The notes below the pieces were generated by a model. The model saw nothing but the letters and a program-made list of their open reading frames with translations. It searched no databases and was not told the origin of the DNA. The translations under genes and the position numbers were made by a program. From Flavobacterium sp. AG291 (lineage in GTDB: Bacteria > Bacteroidota > Bacteroidia > Flavobacteriales > Flavobacteriaceae): a stretch of 64,000 nucleotides of DNA. Positions 1-8,333 of the stretch are shown here, in pieces (position 1 is the stretch's first letter; every line of letters starts with the position of its first letter). Location of the stretch: assembly GCF_003350375.1 (NCBI RefSeq), contig NZ_QQAR01000009.1:62001-126000 (forward strand), written 5' to 3'.

Positions 1-2
1 TA

Positions 3-806
3 ATTACAAGTACACAAACAATTTATATTTATGGTGTTTCAGAGGATAATGATGCATGTGTTGCAGAGACATCGTTCACTGTAACAGTACTTAATGCAGT
101 TGCTGATGAATTTGAAGATGTAGTGGTATGTGATTTATATACATTACCTGAACTATCAGCTAATAATACTTATCATACACAAACAGGCGGTGCCGGAACA
201 ACGCTACCTGCCGGAAGTGTAATTAACTCATCAATGACAATATATGTATATGCCCAGGATAGTGCCGCTACTGTATCTTGTACAGATGAGACTTCATTTA
301 TGGTAACTGTGGAAACTCTTGAAACTCCGGAGGATGTGGTAATAATTCTTGAAAATACTGCAACTTTAGAAGATCTTGAGATCTATACTGATGTTCAGGG
401 AACAGTAACGGTATATGCAACTGAAGATGATGCCGAAGCTGGTACTAATCCGCTTAGCCCATCTACAGAAGTTACTGATGATACTGTTTATTATGCTACT
501 GTAACTGTGGGTGCATGTACATCGGAACCTTTTGAGGTAACAGTTGAAATCATTCTTGACAGAGAGAATTTCAATATGGTTAACTTCAGCTATCATCCAA
601 ACCCTGTTAAAGATGTACTTAACTTAAGTTATTCTGAAAACATTACAGGAGTAGAGGTATACAGCCTTGTTGGTCAAAAAGTACTTTCAGGTAATTATAA
701 CAGCAATGCAGTGACAGTAAATCTTTCACAATTGGCGTCTGGTACCTACATGGTTAAGGTAAATACTGAAAATGCTTCTAAAACAATAAAAGTAATAAGA
801 GAGTAA
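3..806 (+). CDS. 3' part of a T9SS-exported cell-surface protein (type A sorting domain)
   Basis: The reading frame is open from the left edge of the window, so the gene starts upstream and only about 267 codons are seen. The visible part is acidic and rich in T, V and D, with repeated Ig-like or adhesin-like modules (patterns such as ETSFTVTV and TSFMVTVE). The last 75 or so residues are a classic type IX secretion C-terminal sorting domain: an HPNPVKDVLNL motif, then VEVYSLVGQKVL, LASGTYMVKV and a KTIKVIRE end. Proteins of this family are exported by the Sec system, cross the outer membrane through the Por/Gld secretion machinery and are attached to the surface or released. The function of the missing N-terminal region cannot be judged; an adhesin or a large secreted repeat protein is most likely. 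Confidence 0.85.
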   Translation: MTSTQTIYIYGVSEDNDACVAETSFTVTVLNAVADEFEDVVVCDLYTLPELSANNTYHTQTGGAGTTLPAGSVINSSMTIYVYAQDSAATVSCTDETSFMVTVETLETPEDVVIILENTATLEDLEIYTDVQGTVTVYATEDDAEAGTNPLSPSTEVTDDTVYYATVTVGACTSEPFEVTVEIILDRENFNMVNFSYHPNPVKDVLNLSYSENITGVEVYSLVGQKVLSGNYNSNAVTVNLSQLASGTYMVKVNTENASKTIKVIRE

Positions 807-833
807 ATAGTTAATTAATTGATTTGAACAGTA

Positions 834-866
834 GAGACCCCGGTAGCGCCACTATCGGGGTTTCTC
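834..866 (+). terminator. Rho-independent terminator after the T9SS protein
   Basis: GC-rich inverted repeat, with GAGACCCCGGTAG pairing imperfectly to CTATCGGGGTTTCTC, 28 nt after the stop codon and followed by an AT-rich run. It fits termination of the rightward gene. Confidence 0.7.
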
Positions 867-895
867 ATTTATATATTTAAGTAATAAAGTAAGCA

Positions 896-923
896 CAAAA
901 AAAGAGCGGCATTGCTGCCGCCC
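896..923 (-). terminator. Rho-independent terminator after the M43 protease
   Basis: On the minus strand a GCGGC/GCCGC stem with a 6-nt loop is followed by a run of seven T. It lies 85 nt past the stop of the leftward M43 gene. Confidence 0.7.
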
Positions 924-1008
924 TCCATCAATTAATCACCTACAGGATTTTAACAGTCTGTATCCATCACTATGATCTTTGCTGCTAAAACACGAACCCT
1001 GTTTGCCT

Positions 1009-2346
1009 TTATTCTTTAATGAATTTCAGGGTTTTGGTTTTTCCTTCCCTGTTTAGTTTTAAAATATAGATTCCCTGGCTTAATGCTGAAATATCAATAT
1101 TTAACGCATCTTCAAAAGTTATGTTTTTACTGATAATTGATTGTCCAAGCGTGTTGTAAATCTCATAACTTCCTGTTACGCCTGTTAAATCGGACGTTAT
1201 GTTAAGAACATCTCTTGCGGGGTTCGGATAGATATTAAGCCCCTGTAATTGGTTGTTGTTCAATCCTGCGGTTGGTGCCTGGCAAGCATCAGATGTTATA
1301 AGTGTTCCTCTGCGTTGCGCATTTTGGAGTGTAGCCCACATTCTCTCTTTCTGGTTTTGTGTAAATATGCTTTTACATTCATCTGGCGTATAGTCCATGT
1401 AATTCTCAATCATGTCAAAACCGGGATCATCCGGACAGGAATCTACAGGTTCGCAGCTTATATTCATAGCAATAGCAGTAGGGGTGTCTTCACAATAATC
1501 AGTGGCTGTACAGTCTTCGCCATCCCCCCAAATATGTCTGAGTCCAAAAAAGTGTCCCATTTCGTGAACTGCTGCACGGCCTTTGTCCATTCCCGGAATG
1601 TAAATACCTTCAGGCGCAAGGTCGGATGATCCAAAACACTTGTAGTACATGGTTACACCGTCGTTTTCAGCATACGATTCTGCACCTTCAAGACCTTCAA
1701 GACCCGATCCTTCCGGAAAGAATGCATAGCCGCCAACGCCATAAAGATCGCCACCAAAATTACAAACCCATATGTTGATGTATTTTTCAGGGTCCCATTG
1801 TGTTTCAGGCTTTAGTTGTGTTTCTATAGCTGTCATTCCCCAGCTGACTTTGTTACGGTATATGCGGTCAATACCATTGGTAGGGTTGCCATCAGGATCG
1901 CGTTGGGCGAGGCAGAATTCAATTTCAGTGTCCGTTCCGGCATTGCCTTCTACATATCCCGGGGAGTCTAATAATCTTCTGAAATCGTTGTTGAAAATAG
2001 TAATTTGTGATAATACCTGCTCGTCACTGATGTTTTCATTCTCACCAATAGCGTCTCCATCATGAATCACGTGAACTACAATAGGAAGCGTTACTACATT
2101 ATTGCCTGATTTCTGAAGCGTTTTGTTACGACGCAGGTCTTCAATTTTTGGAGCAAGCCATTGTTCAAATTGGGCTTCGGTTTGTGTTCTTCCTTTAGCT
2201 GTTTTTAAATAGCTGTCATACTGTATGGCTGAACATGGATTTTCGATTGTTTTGCCAAAACCTTTAGGTTGCTGTGCATTTGTATAGCCTGTAAGTAGTA
2301 AAGCAGTCCCTAAAAGAGTTTGCCTGATAATTGTATTGGTTTTCAT
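1009..2346 (-). CDS. Secreted M43 (cytophagalysin/pappalysin) zinc metalloprotease with T9SS sorting domain
   Basis: 445 residues. The N-terminus is a Sec signal peptide with a hydrophobic core (LLGTALLLTG) and cleavage near TNAQ. The zinc-binding motif HEMGHFFGLRH is at residues 261-271, matching the HExxHxxGxxH pattern of M43, and a Met-turn (NYMDYT) is near residue 317. Cysteines between about 145 and 355 probably form disulfides. From about residue 370 a type A T9SS domain follows (NIYPNPARDVLNI, LGQSIISK, LSQGIYILKL). It is therefore predicted to be a secreted or surface endopeptidase for protein feeding. It is monocistronic, with its own terminator and a TACATTTG -7 box upstream. Confidence 0.92.
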   Translation of the reverse strand: MKTNTIIRQTLLGTALLLTGYTNAQQPKGFGKTIENPCSAIQYDSYLKTAKGRTQTEAQFEQWLAPKIEDLRRNKTLQKSGNNVVTLPIVVHVIHDGDAIGENENISDEQVLSQITIFNNDFRRLLDSPGYVEGNAGTDTEIEFCLAQRDPDGNPTNGIDRIYRNKVSWGMTAIETQLKPETQWDPEKYINIWVCNFGGDLYGVGGYAFFPEGSGLEGLEGAESYAENDGVTMYYKCFGSSDLAPEGIYIPGMDKGRAAVHEMGHFFGLRHIWGDGEDCTATDYCEDTPTAIAMNISCEPVDSCPDDPGFDMIENYMDYTPDECKSIFTQNQKERMWATLQNAQRRGTLITSDACQAPTAGLNNNQLQGLNIYPNPARDVLNITSDLTGVTGSYEIYNTLGQSIISKNITFEDALNIDISALSQGIYILKLNREGKTKTLKFIKE

Positions 2347-2372
2347 TGTCTTATTTTTAAATATTTATAAGA

Positions 2373-2380
2373 CAAATGTA
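2373..2380 (-). promoter_or_regulatory. -7 box of the M43 protease promoter
   Basis: Minus-strand TACATTTG matches the Bacteroidota -7 consensus TAnnTTTG, 26 nt before the ATG. No clear -33 TTTG is seen; an AGCTAA/TTAGCT inverted repeat (2393-2409) lies just upstream instead. Confidence 0.5.
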
Positions 2381-2453
2381 TAATAGCCAATCAGCTAAGA
2401 TGGTTAGCTTATGCTATTGAATGTTATTTTATGTTAACGATCTGATTTATAAT

Positions 2454-2819
2454 TTAAAAACCATGTTTTTTAAGGTCTTTTGGTTTTTTTGAAGATAAAA
2501 AGCCAACCATAGGGTAAAGTAGCGCTGCAGTTAAGAAAAGATGGGGTAAAAAAGGCTTGTCTTCAAGATATAGTACATAGGAAGTGATGAGTAGTGCGGG
2601 AGCTTCGAGATAATAACATATCTGTCTTGCATTTTTTGGGGAAATATAGAGTGTTTTCCAGAATATGGTAATGATAAGTATGGTAATGGCCAGCCCTAAA
2701 ATAATGCACCCCGGAAAATACAATCGTCTGCTCATCTCGTCAACGCCTTTGATGATAAGGATGAATACAGTAACAAAGTGTAATACTATTTCCAGTTTTC
2801 GGAAAGTCTTTTTCTTCAT
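2454..2819 (-). CDS. Small four-helix membrane protein, function unknown
   Basis: 121 residues with a basic N-terminus (MKKKTFRKLE) and about four hydrophobic helices, roughly residues 10-25, 35-55, 68-84 and 90-108. The C-terminus is lysine-rich and probably cytoplasmic. There is no signal cleavage site, catalytic motif or domain that I recognise. It stands alone between the M43 protease and the HtrA protease, both on the same strand but separated by 100 nt or more. The clean ATG, the length and the hydrophobic pattern support a real gene. It looks like an uncharacterised Flavobacteriaceae integral membrane protein. Confidence 0.7.
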   Translation of the reverse strand: MKKKTFRKLEIVLHFVTVFILIIKGVDEMSRRLYFPGCIILGLAITILIITIFWKTLYISPKNARQICYYLEAPALLITSYVLYLEDKPFLPHLFLTAALLYPMVGFLSSKKPKDLKKHGF

Positions 2820-2904
2820 TTTTAGGGATATTTCTGCAAAAGTAAAGAGCGTACGTTGTTTTACTATTTAATAAAGGTTATGATTAGGTTGTAAAAATAA
2901 AACC

Positions 2905-3032
2905 AAGACCCCTACCCCAAAAAGGGGGAGCCAAGTCGCGATAACCCAAAGATAAATATGTAGAACCATAAAAAAACTCCGAAATATATTCGGAGTTTAG
3001 ATGTTGTATTCCCCCTTTGGGGGTTAGGGGGC
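2905..3032. repeat. G/C-run palindromic intergenic sequence with bidirectional hairpin
   Basis: Holds CCCCTACCCC...AGGGGGAG near 2909-2931, a hairpin AAACTCCGAA/TTCGGAGTTT at 2974-2998, and CCCCCTTTGGGGG near 3011-3023. The middle hairpin is a likely terminator for the leftward HtrA gene. The flanking G/C runs are a short palindromic type seen again near 44150. Confidence 0.6.
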
Positions 3033-3034
3033 AG

Positions 3035-4423
3035 TTACATTATAAAACGTACCAACTCGCCATTTTTAGTTATCATCTGTACCCTTACACGGTCGTTAGG
3101 GCCTTTGTTGGAAAGCAGCTTAGATACGGTTTCAATGTCTTTAGCTTTTATGTTGCCAATACTCAAAATTACTCCGTCTTTTAACTCGTCGTAGTAAGGC
3201 ATATATTGCTCATCGGTAATTTCCTTGATCCTGATACCATAAGTAATGTTGAGTTTTTTCTTCTCGGCTGCGCTTAGGTCTTCAAGTTCAAGTCCGCTAT
3301 AGGTAAAGGTGTTAACCTCATTTTTGGTAAGCTTAACCGGAATGGTAAGCACATCTCCGTCACGGTGTATTTTAACCCTTACCACATCATTAGGACGTTT
3401 GGTTATAATGGCAGCATTCAAATCGGCAAAACCATTTACAGGTTTACCATCAATATCTACAATAATATCTCCTTTTTTAATGCCGGCTTTTTTAGCGCCT
3501 GAATCGGCAGTTACATCATTTACATAAAAGCCCTGAGTTTCGCTAACACCAAGATCGTTTGCCATAGCGCTGTTAAGTTCACCACCCTGTACACCAAGAA
3601 TACCTCGTTGTACATTACCATATTCCATAAGATCTTCAATAATCTTGCGTGTAATGTTAGAAGGTACGGCAAAAGAGTAACCTACATACGATCCGGTCAT
3701 AGATGTAATCATGGTATTGATACCTATTAGTTGACCTTTAGTGTTAACCAATGCACCACCACTATTACCCGGGTTTACTGCTGCATCCGTCTGGATGAAC
3801 GACTGAATTCCGTCTTTGCTCAGGTTTCTGGCTTTCGCCGAAACGATACCTGCGGTAACAGTACTGGTAAGGTTATAAGGGTTACCTACTGCCAGTACCC
3901 ATTCGCCTACTTTAATATCGTCTGAGTTGCCAAAAGTGGCAAACGGTAGTTTGTCTTTAGTGTCAACTTTCAGTAGAGCGATATCCATCTTTGAATCGGT
4001 TCCAACAAGTTTAGCTTTGTAGGTCTTGTTATTGTTCAGGGTAACTTCAAGCTCCGAAGCATTTTCCACCACGTGGTTGTTGGTAACTATGTAACCGTCT
4101 TCGGTAATTATTACTCCCGATCCCGTTCCTACTTGTGGGGTAGGTTCTGCACTACGGTAACCATAAATATATTCCATCATGTTACGGGGCTGGTTCGAAT
4201 AAGTAACATTCTTCACGTGAACCACCGTGTGCACGGCCTGATCGGCGGCAGCGGTAAAGTCGGCCGGTTCTGCACCGTTAAAACCTACAGTCCTTGAATA
4301 ATTAGTTGGAGCTATTGATAAGGCAGATGATGGTGTGTCGTTATCAAATACCAGTTTGTAAGCTCCCAGAGTCGTAGCGCCGCTCATTAGCGCCACTAAG
4401 AATAAACCAGAAATTCTCTTCAT
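3035..4423 (-). CDS. degQ: HtrA/DegQ-type periplasmic serine protease with two PDZ domains
   Basis: 462 residues. An N-terminal hydrophobic segment (about 6-22) gives export or membrane anchoring. The trypsin-like domain carries the full triad: H117 (TNNHVV), D147 (DSKMDIALL) and S221 (NPGNSGGAL). Two PDZ domains follow, at about 270-365 (GVQGG, KKAGIKKGDIIVDIDG) and about 375-462 (GLELEDLS). This matches Do/DegQ periplasmic proteases that degrade misfolded envelope proteins and assist outer-membrane protein quality control. The second PDZ ends at the C-terminus (GELVRFIM), as usual for the family. The gene is divergent from dapF with a 109-bp AT-rich spacer. No stress-promoter signature is recognisable. 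Confidence 0.95.
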   Translation of the reverse strand: MKRISGLFLVALMSGATTLGAYKLVFDNDTPSSALSIAPTNYSRTVGFNGAEPADFTAAADQAVHTVVHVKNVTYSNQPRNMMEYIYGYRSAEPTPQVGTGSGVIITEDGYIVTNNHVVENASELEVTLNNNKTYKAKLVGTDSKMDIALLKVDTKDKLPFATFGNSDDIKVGEWVLAVGNPYNLTSTVTAGIVSAKARNLSKDGIQSFIQTDAAVNPGNSGGALVNTKGQLIGINTMITSMTGSYVGYSFAVPSNITRKIIEDLMEYGNVQRGILGVQGGELNSAMANDLGVSETQGFYVNDVTADSGAKKAGIKKGDIIVDIDGKPVNGFADLNAAIITKRPNDVVRVKIHRDGDVLTIPVKLTKNEVNTFTYSGLELEDLSAAEKKKLNITYGIRIKEITDEQYMPYYDELKDGVILSIGNIKAKDIETVSKLLSNKGPNDRVRVQMITKNGELVRFIM

Positions 4424-4511
4424 AATTTAAACAGTATTTAATTTTAATTTATCGATTAATGATTTTTATTTTTTGTGCCAAAGCGACCATTTTACGTGTC
4501 ATTTATATTTG

Positions 4512-4519
4512 TACTTTTG
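4512..4519 (+). promoter_or_regulatory. Candidate -7 box for dapF
   Basis: TACTTTTG fits TAnnTTTG and lies 13 nt before the first ATG of dapF. A second overlapping match, TATATTTG, is at 4504-4511. No well-spaced -33 TTTG is seen, so which box is used is unclear. Confidence 0.4.
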
Positions 4520-4535
4520 CGGTAATATAGTAATG

Positions 4536-5318
4536 ATGAAACACACTTTTTACAAATACCAGGGCACAGGAAACGACTTTGTTATGGTAGACAATCGCGA
4601 TAATTTATTTCCCAAAAATGATACCAAACTTATCGGGCATTTATGCGACCGTAAATTTGGCATCGGTGCAGATGGACTTATATTATTAGAGAACGACAAT
4701 ACTACCGATTTTCGTATGGTCTATTACAATTCTGATGGAAATGAAAGTACCATGTGCGGAAATGGGGGGCGATGCCTTGTGGCATTTGCCAAACAACTTG
4801 AAATTATAGACGACGAAACCGAATTTACCGCTATTGACGGACGTCATCATGCTACTGTGGCTCCGGACGGAACCGTATCATTGCACATGAAAGACGTGCA
4901 TACCGTTTCGGTTTATGAGAACTATGTATTTATGGATACAGGCTCTCCGCACCACGTTGAGATCGTTGAAGACCTTGCAAACTTTGATGTAAAAAATATT
5001 GGTGCTAACATCCGTTACAGTGGGCTGTATGGCGATAAGGGTTCTAATGTAAATTTCGTTTCTCAGGTAGGTGCTGACAAATTTTCAGTGCGCACCTACG
5101 AACGCGGGGTGGAAGATGAAACTTTATCATGTGGTACAGGTGTAACTGCCGTAGCTATAGCTATGAAAGTGCTTGGCAATACTGATGCCAATGAGGTAAA
5201 GCTTGAAACACCGGGCGGCGAACTGAAAGTGTCTTTTAAACAAAATGACAAGCAGTTTACCGAAGTGTATCTTACAGGGCCTGCAAAATATGTTTTCACC
5301 GGAGAAATAGAATGGTAA
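4536..5318 (+). CDS. dapF: Diaminopimelate epimerase
   Basis: 260 residues from the chosen ATG; another ATG directly before it (4533) would add one residue. The reading frame extends to 4473, but that part lies in the promoter region. The enzyme converts LL- to meso-diaminopimelate in lysine and peptidoglycan synthesis. The catalytic cysteine pair is present: C74 in NESTMCGNGGRC and C199 in LSCGTGVTA. The N-terminal FYKYQGTGNDFV motif is typical of the family. The gene overlaps the downstream acetyltransferase by 7 nt and begins a short run (dapF, GNAT, mltG) that includes two cell-wall genes. Length and motifs are complete, so it should be functional. Confidence 0.97.
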   Translation: MKHTFYKYQGTGNDFVMVDNRDNLFPKNDTKLIGHLCDRKFGIGADGLILLENDNTTDFRMVYYNSDGNESTMCGNGGRCLVAFAKQLEIIDDETEFTAIDGRHHATVAPDGTVSLHMKDVHTVSVYENYVFMDTGSPHHVEIVEDLANFDVKNIGANIRYSGLYGDKGSNVNFVSQVGADKFSVRTYERGVEDETLSCGTGVTAVAIAMKVLGNTDANEVKLETPGGELKVSFKQNDKQFTEVYLTGPAKYVFTGEIEW

Positions 5319-5842
5319 CCCTAACCGGAAATACTATTTATTTAAGGGCACTCGAGCCCGACGACCTGGAGTTCATCTACAGGCTGGAAAATAATGAGGC
5401 CATCTGGGAGGTAAGCAATACGCAAACCCCTTACAGCCGTTTCCTTATACGCCAGTATTTAGAGAATGCACACCAGGATATCTATGAGGCTAAACAGCTT
5501 CGCCTTGCCATCTGTAAAAAGAACTTTTTTGATGCTATTGGCCTTATCGATCTTTTCGATTTTGACCCTGTGAATAACAGGGCAGGTGTGGGCATCATTA
5601 TACAGGATACTGAAGAAAGAAACAAAGGTATAGGTACAGAAGCTTTGCAGCTTCTTATTGATTACGCTTTCAGTAGGTTACAGCTTCATCAGTTGTATGC
5701 GAATATCGATTCGGGTAATGTTGCAAGTGTGAGCCTTTTTACTAATTTTGGCTTTGAATTGATAGGTCAGAAAAAAGACTGGATTAAAAGAAATAATAAC
5801 TATCACGACGAGGGGCTTTATCAGCTTATCCGTCAGCAATAA
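5312..5842 (+). CDS. GNAT family N-acetyltransferase (RimJ/RimL-like)
   Basis: 176 residues covering one Acetyltransf_3-type GNAT domain. The N-terminal strand (IYLRALEPDDLEFIYRLEN) is typical, and the acetyl-CoA binding loop appears as ERNKGIGTEAL around residues 107-117. The C-terminal SLFTNFGFELIGQKKDW region is the usual beta6-7 segment. Such enzymes acetylate protein N-termini, polyamines or small amines; the substrate cannot be read from the sequence. The ATG lies inside the end of dapF (overlap 5312-5318), so translation is probably coupled. mltG follows after 12 nt. Confidence 0.9.
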   Translation: MVTLTGNTIYLRALEPDDLEFIYRLENNEAIWEVSNTQTPYSRFLIRQYLENAHQDIYEAKQLRLAICKKNFFDAIGLIDLFDFDPVNNRAGVGIIIQDTEERNKGIGTEALQLLIDYAFSRLQLHQLYANIDSGNVASVSLFTNFGFELIGQKKDWIKRNNNYHDEGLYQLIRQQ

Positions 5843-5854
5843 CAACTAATTACA

Positions 5855-6895
5855 TTGAAACTTAGAAGAATCGTAGGGATAGTTTCCCTTATTGTAGTGA
5901 TTGGAGGAACTGTTATCGGTTACAGGATGTATCAACAGATATTTTCGCCTAACACAAAGTTTGGAGACGAGAGAGTTGCAGTATTCATTCCAACAGGATC
6001 GGATTATGAAGCAGTAAAGAAACTTGTTGCTCCTTATGTTGAGGATATGGACAAGCTTAACTCGGTTGCTGAGAAAAAAGAATACCCTGCCAATGTAAAA
6101 GCAGGTAAATTCATTCTGAAAAACGGAATGAACAGCAACGATATCATCAACTCGCTGCGTCAGCCGGTAACGGTTAATGTAGCTTTCAATAATCAGGAAA
6201 CTATTGAAAGATTAGCTGGACGCCTTTCGCACCAGATTGAGCCGGACAGCCTTTCGCTGCTGGAAGCTTTTACCGATGAGAAATTCCTTGCCGATAACGG
6301 TTTTAATAAAGATAACGTACTAAGTATGTTTATCCCGAACAGCTATGAGTTCTTCTGGAACACTACACCTAACAAGGTAAGAGAGAAAATGGCTAAGGAA
6401 TACAGAAAATTCTGGAATGAGGAAAGGCTGGCAAAAGCCAAAGCGCTTAACCTTACACCGCTACAGGTATCTGCACTGGCTTCTATCGTACACAAAGAGA
6501 CTGTGAAGACAGATGAGCGTCCGCGCGTGGCAGGTGTATACCTTAACCGCCTTAACAAAGGCATGAAGCTGGAAGCCGATCCAACGGTTATCTATGCCAT
6601 GAAAAAACAATCGGGTGATTTTGATCAGGTGATTAAACGTGTACTGTTTAAAGACCTGGTAATTGATTCTCCTTATAATATGTATAAATATGAGGGGTTA
6701 CCCCCAGGACCTATTGCAATGCCTGATATCACGGCTATTGATGCAGTGCTAAACCCTGAAAAACATAACTACATTTACTTCTGCGCAAGCGTAACCAACT
6801 TTGGTTACCATGAGTTTGCAGTTACTCCTGCTCAGCACGAGGCGAACCGTCAGAAATATGTGGCGTGGGTAAACAAAATGGGAATAACGAGATAA
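5855..6895 (+). CDS. mltG: Endolytic murein transglycosylase MltG
   Basis: 346 residues. A TTG start is inferred because it gives a proper N-terminal anchor (KLRR then IVGIVSLIVVIGG); the first in-frame ATG (5928) would fall after the membrane helix. The YceG/MltG domain follows. The catalytic glutamate is E215 in IVHKETVKTDERPRVAGVYLN, and the family motif LEADPTVIYA follows it. MltG cleaves nascent glycan strands at the inner membrane and is thought to set glycan length. It follows the GNAT gene by 12 nt and is cotranscribed with dapF. The family usually has 330-350 residues, so the gene is complete. Confidence 0.95.
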   Translation: MKLRRIVGIVSLIVVIGGTVIGYRMYQQIFSPNTKFGDERVAVFIPTGSDYEAVKKLVAPYVEDMDKLNSVAEKKEYPANVKAGKFILKNGMNSNDIINSLRQPVTVNVAFNNQETIERLAGRLSHQIEPDSLSLLEAFTDEKFLADNGFNKDNVLSMFIPNSYEFFWNTTPNKVREKMAKEYRKFWNEERLAKAKALNLTPLQVSALASIVHKETVKTDERPRVAGVYLNRLNKGMKLEADPTVIYAMKKQSGDFDQVIKRVLFKDLVIDSPYNMYKYEGLPPGPIAMPDITAIDAVLNPEKHNYIYFCASVTNFGYHEFAVTPAQHEANRQKYVAWVNKMGITR

Positions 6896-6898
6896 GAC

Positions 6899-6985
6899 CG
6901 TTTCGGGTTCCGGGTTTTGAGTTCCGGGTTACCGTTTAGAATAATATGAAAGCATCCATGAAAGTGGGTGCTTTTTGTTTATAGG
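6899..6985. repeat. GGGTTCCGGGTTT-type intergenic repeat and weak hairpin
   Basis: After mltG there is a short degenerate tandem (TTTCGGGTTCCGGG, TTTTGAGTTCCGGG). An imperfect hairpin (AAAGCATCCATGAAAGTGGGTGCTTTTTG) follows at about 6950-6978 and may terminate transcription. A related GGGTTTCCGG string is near 19760. Confidence 0.45.
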
Positions 6986-7026
6986 AAAGTTTTATCTTAG
7001 TCTATTCTTTTATAAGAAACAGTGTA

Positions 7027-7272
7027 ATGAACAGAAACACGAGAGTATATATATTTTTAACTGCAATTGCAATATCTATTCTTGCTGTTGTTGGTTTAGT
7101 TATATACATAAATATTAGTTTTGCGCGAGGGTTATTAGGTTTTGGAAAAGCTGTAACTACTGAAGAAAAGCTTCAATTAAAAGATAAGGTTAGAATGCTC
7201 AATCGCAATGTAGCTGATTTAAAAGCTTATGTATTGAGATATAAACCTATGGAAATTGATTTCCAAAAATGA
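7027..7272 (+). pseudogene. 5' part of a gene split by an in-frame TGA; membrane-anchored protein
   Basis: 81 codons with an N-terminal transmembrane segment (IFLTAIAISILAVVGLVIYI, about residues 9-28), then a soluble charged region. The frame stops at TGA 7270-7272 but stays open in the same frame for another 123 codons to 7641. The continuing part has no ATG near its start, so I read both as one 204-codon gene broken by a single stop. I recognise no homologous family. The alternative is that the first 81 residues form an independent small membrane protein. Confidence 0.55.
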
Positions 7273-7641
7273 CAACTAAATACATTTGACTTAAAATATA
7301 TTTACTCTAAGCATGATAAAGAATCAATTAAGAAGAATGATGAGATTGCAAACATCCTTCTGCTTAAACTTTATTTGTCTCATTTAAAGGATTATAATCA
7401 GGGATATGATCTTATATCAATGAGAAGAGGCCAAGTAAAATATATAATTGAGTATTACTTTCAGTCTAATGGAATTGATACAACGGCTGAAATGTATAAT
7501 ACCGGTTCCGTCTATGAAATTGTAAAGGCTAAAAAGAATAGTATTACGGTTAACAAACTGTTGAGAAATATTGAGCGTGAACAAAACAGGATTGAGGCGT
7601 ATTTTAAAGAGCTTGACAAGGAAAAACTTAATAAACATTAA
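7273..7641 (+). pseudogene. 3' part of the TGA-interrupted gene; alpha-helical, charged
   Basis: In-frame continuation of the preceding piece: open from the codon after the TGA to the TAA at 7639-7641. The product is helical and rich in K, N, I and E, ending KELDKEKLNKH. The only canonical internal starts are TTG 7375 and a later ATG, and neither has a promoter-like box. The stop codon merges with the first base of the palindromic repeat at 7641. Function unknown. It could be translated by readthrough or by internal initiation, but a nonsense mutation is the simplest reading. Confidence 0.5.
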
Positions 7642-7786
7642 TTCCCTACGGGAAATATGCAACTACCTATAAACGTTGCTACCAACATTAAATCGCTACG
7701 CGATACATGACAGAAGTAATTTCCCGTTAGGGAAATAATATTGGTAGCAATGATAAACGTGGGCGGATAAATTTCCTGTAGGGAAT
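7641..7786 (+). repeat. MITE-like palindromic element, copy 1 (146 bp)
   Basis: Bounded by ATTCCCTACGGGAAAT and ATTTCCTGTAGGGAAT, which are near-perfect inverted ends and each itself palindromic. Inside are a TTGCTACCAACATT / AATATTGGTAGCAA inverted pair, a TCGCTACGCGA hairpin and a central ATTTCCCGTTAGGGAAAT. The reverse complement of the same element occurs at 21132-21276. It contains no coding capacity, so it is a non-autonomous repeat. Confidence 0.8.
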
Positions 7787-7811
7787 CAATACCACATGCA
7801 TAATTAACCTA

Positions 7812-7853
7812 AAAGGTTCACACACAATAGCCGGAGGCATCGCCTTCTGGGGA
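7812..7853 (+). repeat. Short hairpin repeat, copy 1
   Basis: AAAGGTTC, then 8 nt, then TAGCCGGAGGCATCGCCTTC. The second half folds as CCGGAGGC/GCCTTCTGG. An identical layout with the same 8-nt spacing recurs at 19182-19223. Its role is unknown. Confidence 0.6.
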
Positions 7854-7874
7854 AAGAGTAAATAGTTTCAGTAT

Positions 7875-8333
7875 TTATTTAAAAACAACAGGAATTTTAT
7901 TTTTTGATCTTATCGTTCCGTTAAATACTTCATAACCATTGTGTTCAATCGTTTTTAGATCTGTCCTGCTGATACATTCTTTATATTTTGCTGAATCACT
8001 GTGTACTAAAATTTCTGCATAATATTTTTGTTTAGGATCCAGGTTAACCATATAATTGGCTTCTTCAAGTAAATGGCCAAAAGGTAATACAACAAACCAT
8101 TCAAAATATAAGGTTTCGTTAGGGTGTATTATAAAGTTTTTGCCATTTTCTAAATATACTCTCATATCATTATAGTCTAGTGATTTCTTGTAGAGTTCTT
8201 CAGTTGATAAGCCAATAACTGAGGGTAAGCTAACTCTTGGCTTCTGGTAATTTCCTTTGTTGTCATATATGTCAATATAACCAGAGTTAATCTTTAATAT
8301 GCTCATATTTGAATGGATCTTTGGATCGGTCAA
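7875..8333 (-). pseudogene. 3' part of a frameshifted lipoprotein gene
   Basis: Open for 152 codons from a TTG, or from ATG 8306. It has no signal sequence of its own and overlaps the end of the preceding lipoprotein ORF in a different frame. Reading the two as one protein with a single-base shift near 8290-8300 gives a natural join (KYEHIK to INSGYIDIYD) and a lipoprotein of about 230 residues. Segments such as HPNETLYFEWFVVLPFG resemble the KNNSDKTYYFN strand of the first half, suggesting a repeated beta-sandwich. Function unknown. Independent translation from the internal ATG cannot be excluded. Confidence 0.5.

Noticed and set aside
1249..2065. Antisense ORFs over the M43 protease
   Set aside because: Shadow frames of a well-supported gene, with no domain or promoter.
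4473..4535. N-terminal extension of dapF
   Set aside because: The first 20 codons cover the promoter region and do not occur in the enzyme family, whose members start at MKxxFYKYQGTGND.
7270..7272. Selenocysteine codon at the in-frame TGA
   Set aside because: No SECIS-like hairpin is evident directly after the TGA and no selenoprotein family matches; a nonsense mutation is simpler.
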